From NCBI GenBank assembly GCA_964538875.1, contig CAZIHO010000038.1:1-28126 (forward strand): 28,126 nucleotides of DNA, given 5' to 3'. The notes beneath the pieces were generated by a model. The model saw nothing but the letters and a program-made list of their open reading frames with translations. It was not told the origin of the DNA and did no database searches. Numbering within the stretch: position 1 is the first letter of the stretch; every line of letters begins with the position of its first letter. A program made the position numbers and the translations under genes. Of this stretch, positions 1 through 6,486 are shown in pieces. This DNA is from CAZIHO01 sp964538875. GTDB lineage: Bacteria; Pseudomonadota; Gammaproteobacteria; Chromatiales; Chromatiaceae.

Positions 1-43
1 GTAGCCCCAGGACGGCCAAGGAGGCCTTGAGTGTCATGCGCAT
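1..43 (-). CDS. Partial gene: N-terminus of a probable secreted or membrane protein
   Basis: On the minus strand an ATG at 43-41 opens a frame that reads MRMTLKASLAVLGL and runs off the window edge. The short basic start followed by a hydrophobic run looks like the beginning of a signal peptide. A good Shine-Dalgarno (AGGGAGG in minus-strand reading, plus positions 50-56) sits about 6 nt upstream, which is the main reason to believe the start. A second in-frame ATG at 37-35 is possible. Nothing can be said about function because only 14 codons are visible. The upstream DNA is unusually AT-rich for this genome and probably holds its promoter. Confidence 0.5.
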   Translation of the reverse strand, partial: MRMTLKASLAVLGL

Positions 44-497
44 GCTTTGCCTCCCTACCTGCTACTAAGCGTAGCGAAAATAATGGCAGATATGCATTAG
101 ATATAATTCCTTTTAGAACAGTAAATTACAGTTGTTGCTGGCTAACCATGCTAGTGAACGGCTGGGTATCCGGTGGCGACTCTCACCCGCTTGCCGGTCA
201 GATGGAGGAGCCTGGTCACCAAAACTAGGAAAAGAATAGCCTCTGTAAGCAGTGAACCCCTTTCCGGCTCGCCGGACGGCAAGGGCGGCGTCGATTGATG
301 CAGCGACCTGGCAGCGGCAGGATCTCAGAGGCGCTTCTGGGGTCCCAGCAGTTCCTTTGGCGCCCCAGACCGGATGACTGCCAGGCCCGGCGCGGCTGGT
401 TGCCGGGCCGGGCCGGATTGGCCAGGTGCCGGGGCCGGCTCAGCCGGAGGCGCGGAATTTGCTAAAATCTCTGCATTTTGAGAATCAGAATCGCGCC
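44..497. other. Intergenic region with AT-rich island and GC-rich inverted repeats
   Basis: No convincing gene lies in these 454 bases. Positions about 61-145 are strikingly AT-rich and lie directly upstream of the minus-strand start at 43. In minus-strand reading, TTTACT and TATCTA are separated by 16 nt there and could be a promoter, though this is weak. Positions 160-220 contain short complementary blocks (GGGT 164-167 with ACCC 185-188, or GGTG 172-175 with CACC 184-187). A perfect 8-bp inverted repeat, GGCCCGGC (384-391) and GCCGGGCC (402-409), has a 10-nt loop. I could not match the region to a riboswitch class I know. Confidence 0.45.
460..468 (+). promoter_or_regulatory. Extended -10 promoter element for the DUF3297 gene
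   Basis: The sequence TG-C-TAAAAT (TG at 460-461, hexamer 463-468) fits the extended -10 pattern TGnTATAAT with one mismatch. It would start transcription near 475, giving a leader of about 23 nt before the ATG at 498. No good -35 box is visible 17 nt upstream, which is usual for extended -10 promoters. This is a pattern match only. Confidence 0.4.
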
Positions 498-746
498 ATG
501 AATGACACCCTAGAATTCCCGCCGCTGCCGGATCATTTGTCCGTGGATCCCCGTAGTCCCCATCATGTGCCGGCGGTGCTGGAGCATGAGATCGGTATCC
601 GCCTCAACGACCAGGAACGCAAGGATGTAGAGGAGTACTGCATCAGCGAAGGCTGGGTCAAGGTGCAGGCCGGTAAGGCGGTGGATCGCCGGGGCAGGCC
701 CCTGCTGATCAAGCTCAAGGGCAAGGTGGAAGCCTATTATCGCTAG
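498..746 (+). CDS. DUF3297 family protein
   Basis: This 82-residue protein matches the conserved DUF3297 family as I remember it: the N-terminal 'PPLPDHLSVDPRSPHH' block, the central 'IGIRLND..RKDVEEYCISEGW' block and the C-terminal 'LLIKLKGKVEAYYR' end. Members are small, about 80 aa, soluble and of unknown function. Some databases label them as glutathione-peroxidase related, which the sequence does not support because there is no Cys or Sec catalytic motif. I chose the ATG at 498 rather than the upstream in-frame ATG at 426: the family begins here, the frame before it is not protein-like, and an extended -10 element lies at 460-468. The ribosome site is weak. It stands alone; the next gene is on the opposite strand and ends at 858. 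Confidence 0.85.
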   Translation: MNDTLEFPPLPDHLSVDPRSPHHVPAVLEHEIGIRLNDQERKDVEEYCISEGWVKVQAGKAVDRRGRPLLIKLKGKVEAYYR

Positions 747-857
747 GCGGGGCGGCCAGTCCCCCACCGCCAGGGCCAAGGGCGGAATTAAAGGAAAACA
801 AGGACCCTTCGCACCGGATTAGCCAGGTCGGCGGCGGATCGGGCATATTCCTATGCT

Positions 858-1370
858 TTAGCCGGATTGGGCCAGCACCCGGGCGAGAAAGTTGGCGAAC
901 AGGGCGCCTACCTCGGGCAACAGGGCATTGAGACGGTGGTCCCCGTCCAGGACATGCAACTCGGCGCGATGCTGGAGAGCAAAATAGATTCCCCGCTCCG
1001 GCGGTACGATGTCGTCCCGCCAACCGTGCAGCACGCAGATGGCACCGGCGCTGGGGGCCGGGTAGGCCTCGGGGTAGTCCGCCATGCCAAACGCGGGCGC
1101 CAACAGGAATAACCCGGCGGGTTTGAGGGTGGCAGACGCAGCGGTAGCCACGTAGCCACCCATGCTGGAACCGACCATCACCAGCCGGTCATGGGCGGGC
1201 AGGTCCAGGCCCAGCAGTTGGTCGATCCGCACGGCCGGGTCGTCCATGCCGCTATAGTCTGGGCTGAGCACGGCGCAACCCTGTTGCACCGCCAGATCCG
1301 CCAGGTAGCGGATCTTGCTGCCCCAGGGGCCGGATTCTTTGCCGTGGGAGAATAGCACTAGGGAATTCAT
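858..1370 (-). CDS. Small alpha/beta-hydrolase fold protein
   Basis: This 170-aa protein starts with a beta-strand and oxyanion-type turn (LVLFSHGKES, residues 4-13). It has the nucleophile elbow G-S-S-M-G-G with Ser69, a candidate acid in HGWRDDIVP (Asp119 or Asp120) and a catalytic His145 in GDHRL. The whole triad of a compact, lidless alpha/beta hydrolase is therefore present. The size is close to the YqiA/YcfP-type and dienelactone-hydrolase-like small esterases. No signal peptide is seen, so it should be cytoplasmic. The substrate is unknown, and the adjacent genes do not point to one. The start at 1370 is preferred over an upstream ATG at 1433 because the fold begins there; a TATAAT lies just upstream of it and no clear Shine-Dalgarno is visible. 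Confidence 0.75.
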   Translation of the reverse strand: MNSLVLFSHGKESGPWGSKIRYLADLAVQQGCAVLSPDYSGMDDPAVRIDQLLGLDLPAHDRLVMVGSSMGGYVATAASATLKPAGLFLLAPAFGMADYPEAYPAPSAGAICVLHGWRDDIVPPERGIYFALQHRAELHVLDGDHRLNALLPEVGALFANFLARVLAQSG

Positions 1371-1374
1371 AAGG

Positions 1375-1380
1375 ATTATA
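1375..1380 (-). promoter_or_regulatory. Perfect -10 hexamer abutting the hydrolase start
   Basis: In minus-strand reading TATAAT is followed by CCTT and then the ATG at 1370. A -10 box at this distance would put the transcription start at or within a base or two of the initiation codon, which suggests a leaderless mRNA. There is no good -35 hexamer and no ribosome site, so either the message is leaderless or the hexamer occurs by chance. Confidence 0.3.
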
Positions 1381-1456
1381 GTATCCGAAAAGTGGTCCTT
1401 GATTCCTGAACCCAGGCCCGCTGCGCGGGGCATCCGGCGCCGCGCATCGAATCAGG

Positions 1457-1909
1457 TCACCGCACCGGCCGCCGGCGCCGCGTTTGATATTGGGCCAAGC
1501 CCCGCATGATGTCCGAGAAGGGGAGGTCCGCCAGGCTGCCCCAGCGGACTAGGGCCTGGGCCAGCACCTGGGCCACGTCCGAGCCGGCGTCCGGGGGCAA
1601 TTCCAGGGCGTTCTTGAGTCCCAGCACACCACCGCACTGAGCGCGCAGACTCTTGCCGAACGGCCAGCGCTGGCGCGGATCTACCTGGAGGGCGAAGCGG
1701 GAATTGTCTCGCACCGCCGCCAGGAATTGCTCGCACAGGAGGTTGGCCGCCTCGTTCGAGCAGGAAACCGCCTCGTGCTCACCTAGGCACAGGCGCCGGC
1801 ACTGGTGGCAGGTCACGCACCCGGACAGGAGGGCGCGCTCGAACGGACACGCCAGTTCGATGGTCGAGCGCCGCGCTTCCCGCAGTGCTTCGTGGTCAAA
1901 ACCCGCCAT
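1457..1909 (-). CDS. Conserved cysteine-rich protein of unknown function
   Basis: The protein has 150 residues and starts at the ATG at 1909, which has a GAGG ribosome site 6 nt upstream. The frame stays open to 2101, but that extension is arginine-, proline- and tryptophan-rich noise that overlaps the end of the dehydratase gene. Residues about 20-51 carry a cluster CPF...C-x2-C-x2-C-x3-C followed by a further Cys, which could bind zinc or an Fe-S centre. Another block (AQCGGVLGLKNAL) lies in the C-terminal half. It resembles hypothetical proteins I have seen in other Gammaproteobacteria, but I cannot attach a function. No membrane segment or signal peptide is visible, so it is probably cytoplasmic. 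It lies about 120 nt downstream of the pterin dehydratase gene on the same strand. Confidence 0.7.
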   Translation of the reverse strand: MAGFDHEALREARRSTIELACPFERALLSGCVTCHQCRRLCLGEHEAVSCSNEAANLLCEQFLAAVRDNSRFALQVDPRQRWPFGKSLRAQCGGVLGLKNALELPPDAGSDVAQVLAQALVRWGSLADLPFSDIMRGLAQYQTRRRRPVR

Positions 1910-2030
1910 TGCCAGCCTCGCCAAGCCCCCGGTCCAGGCCGAGTATACCCCGGGTCCTAATGGCCGGCTCGTCCTGGCCGCAGGTCCGGCGACCCACGGG
2001 GCGGGCGGCGAAGCGGCTGGCCATGGCCGG

Positions 2031-2366
2031 TTAGACCGCCAGCAGTTTCTCCACTTTGGCGGCACAAATGAAGTCGTTGTCCGACAATCCGCCGATGGCA
2101 TGGGTCCAATAGCGCACCCTGACTTCCTTGTATCCGATCAGGACCTCCGGATGATGGTCCTCCCGGTGGGAAATCCAGGCCAGAGCGTTGACGAAGGCCA
2201 TGGCCTCGTAGTGGTTGCGGAATACAAAGGTCTTTTCGATGTGGGATTGCACCAGTTCCCATCCGGGCAGATCGACCAGATACGCACGGCAGCTTGCCTC
2301 GTCTAGGCTCGCTACGCCCCCCTCGCAGGGTAGGCAATGGCCGTTGGACAGGTCACAAATATTCAT
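2031..2366 (-). CDS. phhB: Pterin-4a-carbinolamine dehydratase (PCD/DCoH family)
   Basis: This 111-aa protein belongs to the family that dehydrates 4a-hydroxytetrahydrobiopterin after aromatic amino-acid hydroxylation. The active-site signature is intact: E-D-H-H-P-E at residues 69-74 and the later T-H...G-G-L-S-x2-D block (His89, Gly92-Asp98), with the family's usual length. A strong GGAGGTAA ribosome site 6 nt upstream fixes the ATG at 2366. No phenylalanine hydroxylase gene is visible in the window. In such settings PCD proteins have also been linked to molybdopterin metabolism, so the biopterin role is by homology only. The upstream neighbour is the AAA+ ATPase gene, with a 100-N gap between them. 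A continuous frame through the gap joins the two only as an artefact. Confidence 0.9.
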   Translation of the reverse strand: MNICDLSNGHCLPCEGGVASLDEASCRAYLVDLPGWELVQSHIEKTFVFRNHYEAMAFVNALAWISHREDHHPEVLIGYKEVRVRYWTHAIGGLSDNDFICAAKVEKLLAV

Positions 2367-2390
2367 GGGGGTTACCTCCAATGGATTGGT

Positions 2391-2490
2391 NNNNNNNNNN
2401 NNNNNNNNNNNNNNNNNNNNNNNNNNNNNNNNNNNNNNNNNNNNNNNNNNNNNNNNNNNNNNNNNNNNNNNNNNNNNNNNNNNNNNNNNN
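2391..2490. other. Assembly gap, 100 N
   Basis: The run is exactly 100 N, the conventional placeholder for a gap of unknown size. It lies between the 3' end of the AAA+ ATPase gene and the 5' end of the pterin dehydratase gene. It probably hides the last few residues and stop codon of the ATPase and the intergenic spacer; it could hide more. Confidence 0.97.
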
Positions 2491-3932
2491 AAATAGGCGA
2501 TTTTTTCCGCCATCAGCACCGATAGGGGCCGGGTGCGTTGGAGTTCTTCCTGGAGGTCGTCCATGGTCAGGGGGCGGCCCTGGGCGTGGGAGGAATAGCG
2601 GGCGGACACCACCGCTTGTTCGATTTCGGCGCCGGAAAAGCCGTCCGCGTCCTGGGCCAGTTGCTCTAGGGCGAAGTGGCTGGGGTCCTGGCCCCGCTTG
2701 GCCAGGTGAATCTCGAAAATCTTGGCGCGGGCCTCGGCTTTAGGCAGATCCACGAAGAAGATTTCATCAAAACGGCCCTTGCGCAACAGTTCCGGCGGCA
2801 GGGCTTCGATGTCGTTGGCGGTGGCGACGGTGAAGATCTTGGCCTTGCGCTCCGCCATCCAGGTGAGCAGGGTGCCGATGATGCGCCGGGACGGGCCGCC
2901 TTCGCTGTCGGTGGCCAGACCCTTTTCGATCTCGTCGATCCAAAGCACGCAGGGGGACATGTTTTCGGCGGTGCGGAGCGCTTCCCGCAGGTTACGTTCC
3001 GTCTCGCCGTAGTACTTGTTGTACAGGGTGCCGAAATCCAGGCGCAACAGGGGCAGTGCCCAGGCGCCGGCCACGGCCTTGGCGGCCAGGCTTTTGCCGG
3101 CGCCCTGGACGCCCAGCAACAGGATGCCCTTGGGCGAGTCCAGGCCGGGGGTGGGCTGGTCGGCCAGGAACACGGCGCGGCGCTTGGCCAGCCAGTTCTT
3201 GAGGGCGTTGAGTCCAGCCACGTCCGCTAAGGCGGTGGCGGCGGGTTCAAAGGACAGGACCCCGCCCAGGTCCAAAAGCCGGAATTTAGCGGCCTGGACC
3301 TCCGCCAGGTCATCGCTGGTAATGGCGCCGTCGTCGTAAATGGCGCTCCGTACCAAGCGCCGGGCGTCGTCCAGGGTCAGGCCCGCCAGTTGGCGGATCA
3401 GGTCTTCCAGGGCTTGGGCCTTGGCGGTGACCCGGCGGCCATGGTTTTGTTTAGACCAACCCCGTGCCTCCTCCAGCACCAGGTTGCGCAGTTCTTCCGG
3501 GGTGGGCATGTTGAGGGCGTAGCGGGCCGCCAGGTGATCCAGCTCCGGGGGCAACTCCAGCTTGGGGCTGACCAGGACCAGGGTGCGGGGTGTCTGGTCG
3601 TAGCCTTGGGCGATTTCCCGCAACAGGCGCACCTGGACCGGGTCATCCAGGTAGGGATGAAAGTCCAGCAGGATGCACAGCAGGTTGTTCCTGGAGGATC
3701 GCAGGAAGCCGAGGATCTCTGCGGGTTTGCGGTATTTGCCGGCCAGCGGGTCGTCTCCGGCCAGTTCCAGGCGGGTCAGACCGCTGCTCACCGACCAGCC
3801 ATAGAGACTCAGGCCCTGGCGGACGGCGATGCGCCGGAACAGGTCCAGGACCCGGGCCTCTTCCCGGGATTCCACCAAAATCAGCGGGGTGCGGGACGCG
3901 ACCAGTGTTTCTAGTTCATGTAAATCGGACAT
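2491..3932 (-). CDS. AAA+ ATPase, Ycf46-like, C-terminus missing in gap
   Basis: About 480 residues are visible. Residues 1-230 form a non-canonical N-terminal domain (it begins with a DLHELETLVASRTPLILVES block) typical of the Ycf46-like group of AAA+ ATPases. The AAA module follows, with Walker A GVQGAGKS (274-281), a pore-loop-like region (YNKYYGETE, 304-312), Walker B VLWIDEIEK (Asp333, Glu334), sensor-1 TAND (371-374) and Arg-finger candidates in RKGRFDE (384-390). A C-terminal lid with GFSGAEIEQAV comes last. All catalytic residues are present, so it should hydrolyse ATP and probably remodels protein targets. Family members have unclear roles; the cyanobacterial homologue is linked to photosynthesis regulation. 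It is transcribed divergently from the SBP-OmpA/TelA operon across a perfect inverted repeat, which suggests shared control. The start at 3932 has only a weak AGGG-type ribosome site. The final 15-20 residues are probably in the N gap. Confidence 0.85.
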
Positions 3933-3954
3933 GGGATAGCCCTGGGTTGTCGGC

Positions 3955-4000
3955 GGCGCGCCATACTATCTAGAATGGACCGTTGCGAGTATGGCGCGCC
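3955..4000. repeat. Perfect 13-bp inverted repeat in the divergent promoter region
   Basis: GGCGCGCCATACT (3955-3967) is repeated in exact inverse complement as AGTATGGCGCGCC (3988-4000), separated by 20 nt. Each arm contains the 8-bp palindrome GGCGCGCC. The structure lies between the start of the AAA+ ATPase gene (3932, minus) and the start of the SBP-OmpA operon (4093, plus). It is well placed to be an operator for both, with half-sites about 38 bp apart centre to centre. It could instead be a cruciform or an RNA hairpin in either leader. GGCGCGCC alone also occurs inside genes here, so the weight rests on the full 13-mer and its position. Confidence 0.8.
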
Positions 4001-4092
4001 ATTGTATCGGGTTCGGCGTCCGGGGCCGATCGGGATTTGCCCGCTCCAATGAGCGCGCCCCTGTCCGCCCATCCACCTGGGGAGGTTAGGCC

Positions 4093-5820
4093 ATGAGGGG
4101 AATTCCGCGTCACGGGTTGCCGCTGTGGTTGCTGCTGGTGCTGGCGGTCGCCGGGGGGATGGTCCAGGCGGCGCCTAAGTATGTCGACTCAAAGCCCCTG
4201 ACTGCATTGGTGACCACGCCGGTGGGCGAGGTGGGCAGCGGGCGCACCCTGGTACCCATCATCACCTGGGGTGGCGACATTGCCACTATTCTGGCCAACG
4301 GCAACCATCGCCGCACCACCAAGGACAGCCTGTTCGGCCGCCTCGGCCTGGATCTGGAACTGGTCCGGGAGGACAAGTTTCCCAAGCAACTGGAATCCTA
4401 CCTGGCGGGCAAGTCCCCCTACCTTCGGGGTACCCTGGGGATGGTCAACATGGCGGCAGAGCTATTGGCCAAGGACCCGCGCACCAAGCCAGTGGTGATT
4501 TATCAGCTCACCTGGTCCGCCGGTGGCGACGCCCTGGTGGTCAAGCCGGGCATCCTGTCCGCCAAGGATCTGAAGGGCAAGACCGTGGCACTGCAAGCCT
4601 ATGGCCCCCATGTGGATTATCTGACCAAGATTCTGGGGGATGCCGGCCTGGGTCCCAAGGACGTGACCTTGCGGTGGACCGCAGATCTCACCGGTAGCGG
4701 GGAGACGCCCATGGCGGCACTGCGGGAAGGGAACGTGGACGCCATCATCACCATCACGCCGGACGCCCTGGCCCTCACGTCCAACGGCACGGTCGGCACC
4801 GGGTCCGAGGATTCGGTCAAGGGTGCCCGGATTCTGCTGTCCACCAAGACCGCCAGTCGCATCATCGCCGACGTGTACGCAGTGCGGGCCGATTACCTGG
4901 CCAGCCAGCGGCCCAAGGTGGAGGCCTTCGTCCAGGGTTTGACCCAGGGCCAGGTGGAACTCAAGCAGTGGGTGGCGGCGCGCCAGACCCAGGCCGCCAA
5001 TTACCGTCAGTTGATGGGCGCCGCCGCCGAATTGTTGCTGGACAGCCCCCAGGCGACCAAGGACGCCGAGGGTTTGTACGATGACGCCGACTTCGTGGGC
5101 TTCGACGGCAACCGGGAGTTCTTCGCCAACCCCAATTTCCCCCGCGGTCTGACGCGCCTGAACGGCGAAATTCAGCCGGCGTTTGCGGCCCTGGGCCTCA
5201 TCAAGGGCGGCTTGAGCCTGGATCAGGCCCGTTGGGATTATGACAAGATGGGCCAGGGCATGGCCGGCATGAGCGGTCAGGCAAGCCAGCGCTTCGATAC
5301 CGGCCAGGTGGCGGCGGTGGTGACCCGCAAGCAACAGCAGGGCACCCTGGATCAGGGCCAGTTGTTCTCCTTCGAGATTTTCTTCAAGCCCAACCAGAAC
5401 AGTTTTTCCGCCGATCTGTACAAAGACGCCTTCGATAAGGTCATCAACCTGGCATCCACCTACGGCGGCGCCATCATCACCGTGGAAGGCCATAGCGACC
5501 CCATGGGCTATTTGCGCAAGAAGTCCGAGGGCGAGTCGGAAATGGTGCTGGGCCGTATCAAGCAATCGGCCAAGAATCTGAGCCTGTCCCGGGCGGTGGC
5601 AGTGCGGGACAGCATTCTGGCCCACGCCCAGGCGGCCGGCGTACCCCTGGATCCGAGCCAATTCGCGGTGGTGGGGCAGGGCATTGCCAACCCCAAGAGC
5701 GGCCTGTGTGGTGGCGAGCCCTGTAATCCCAAGACTGAGCGGGATTGGCGCGACAACATGCGGGTGGAGTTCCGGGTGCTCCAGGTCGAGGCCGAGGACT
5801 CAGTGTTCAAGCCCTTATAG
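4093..5820 (+). CDS. Periplasmic substrate-binding protein fused to a C-terminal OmpA domain
   Basis: The protein has 575 residues. A signal peptide ends at about Ala26 (VQA-AP). Residues about 30-390 resemble the periplasmic solute-binding proteins of NMT1/SsuA-type or phosphonate-type importers: a GTLGMVN...VVIYQLTWSAGGDALVVK segment, then a DLKGKTVALQ motif and a MAALREGNVDAIIT motif. Residues about 425-565 form an OmpA-like peptidoglycan-binding domain with the diaminopimelate contacts apparently kept (Asp469 in GHSDPMG, Arg500 in SLSRAVAV). The stretch between them is about 16 residues longer than usual. A GGAGGT ribosome site precedes the ATG. It is the first gene of a five-gene operon; the VWA gene follows after 9 nt. 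I infer a ligand-binding protein tethered to the cell wall, a sensor or scavenger rather than a freely diffusing transport component. The ligand is unknown. Confidence 0.8.
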   Translation: MRGIPRHGLPLWLLLVLAVAGGMVQAAPKYVDSKPLTALVTTPVGEVGSGRTLVPIITWGGDIATILANGNHRRTTKDSLFGRLGLDLELVREDKFPKQLESYLAGKSPYLRGTLGMVNMAAELLAKDPRTKPVVIYQLTWSAGGDALVVKPGILSAKDLKGKTVALQAYGPHVDYLTKILGDAGLGPKDVTLRWTADLTGSGETPMAALREGNVDAIITITPDALALTSNGTVGTGSEDSVKGARILLSTKTASRIIADVYAVRADYLASQRPKVEAFVQGLTQGQVELKQWVAARQTQAANYRQLMGAAAELLLDSPQATKDAEGLYDDADFVGFDGNREFFANPNFPRGLTRLNGEIQPAFAALGLIKGGLSLDQARWDYDKMGQGMAGMSGQASQRFDTGQVAAVVTRKQQQGTLDQGQLFSFEIFFKPNQNSFSADLYKDAFDKVINLASTYGGAIITVEGHSDPMGYLRKKSEGESEMVLGRIKQSAKNLSLSRAVAVRDSILAHAQAAGVPLDPSQFAVVGQGIANPKSGLCGGEPCNPKTERDWRDNMRVEFRVLQVEAEDSVFKPL

Positions 5821-5829
5821 GGGAAGACG

Positions 5830-6486
5830 ATGAGAGGACGGGGTCTGACCGGCTGGATGTTCCTGCTCGCGGCGGGATACCTAGCCTATCAATCAATCAG
5901 CGAGCAGTCGCCAGCGCCACCGGCACCGAACCAAACGCCCACCCAGGCAGCGCCGTCCGGCCATGCGCCGCGCCAGGTTGCCGGTGAGAAGCCCCGTTCC
6001 GGCGGCTATGCCCTGCGCGCCGAGAGCACCTGGCCGCCGCTGACGGCGGGTCAGGACCAGCCAGCCAAGGATCTGCTGGCGGTGAACTATTACGTGGTCC
6101 TGGACGGGTCCGGCAGCATGAATGAGCGCAACTGCGCCGCCGGTCAGACCAAGATGGACGCGGCGCGCAAGGCNNNNNNNNNNNNNNNNNNNNNNNNNNN
6201 NNNNNNNNNNNNNNNNNNNNNNNNNNNNNNNNNNNNNNNNNNNNNNNNNNNNNNNNNNNNNNNNNNNNNNNNNACGCCCAAGGTGAACGAAATCCTCAAT
6301 AGCTCGCCGGTGATGCTGCACACCATCGGCTTCTGCATCGGCACCCAGCACAGCCTGAACCAACCGGGGCGCACCTTCTACCAGGCGGCGGACAACCCGG
6401 AGGCGCTGCGCCAGGGACTGGACGCGGTATTGGCCGAGTCACCCAGCTTCGACCTGGCCAATTTCCGGGACCGCCTCGGCCCATGA
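5830..6486 (+). CDS. Membrane-anchored VWA-domain protein, interrupted by an assembly gap
   Basis: The N-terminus has one hydrophobic segment (residues about 7-23) after a short basic start, then a Pro/Ala-rich linker, so the domain should sit in the periplasm on a membrane anchor. A von Willebrand factor A domain begins around residue 87 with a complete first MIDAS motif, D-G-S-G-S-M (Asp92, Ser94, Ser96). The last part of the domain (VMLHTIGFCIG and the ADNPEALRQGLDAVLAE helix) is visible after the gap. The 100 N at 6174-6273 remove the middle, where the remaining MIDAS residues (Thr, Asp) should lie. A normal VWA domain needs far more than the 34 residues that the N run would encode, so the true gap is probably longer. 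The frame across it is not to be trusted. The stop overlaps the next ATG (ATGA at 6483-6486). VWA domains usually bind proteins in a metal-dependent way. Confidence 0.75.
   Translation: MRGRGLTGWMFLLAAGYLAYQSISEQSPAPPAPNQTPTQAAPSGHAPRQVAGEKPRSGGYALRAESTWPPLTAGQDQPAKDLLAVNYYVVLDGSGSMNERNCAAGQTKMDAARKXXXXXXXXXXXXXXXXXXXXXXXXXXXXXXXXXXTPKVNEILNSSPVMLHTIGFCIGTQHSLNQPGRTFYQAADNPEALRQGLDAVLAESPSFDLANFRDRLGP
6174..6273. other. Assembly gap, 100 N
   Basis: This is the second run of exactly 100 N, inside the VWA gene. It replaces the core of the VWA domain. The expected missing protein is tens of residues longer than 34, so the N length is a placeholder. Confidence 0.97.

Noticed and set aside
31..228. 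Plus-strand frame of 65 codons near the window start
   Set aside because: It covers the ribosome site and start of the minus-strand gene at 43, has no ribosome site and no protein-like composition.
3955..4000. Bidirectional intrinsic terminator
   Set aside because: The flanking genes diverge, so there is nothing to terminate, and no T-tract follows either arm.
4462..5661. Long minus-strand frame opposite the first SBP-OmpA gene
   Set aside because: It is the GC-driven shadow of a clearly real gene; His/Gly/Gln-rich with no domain.
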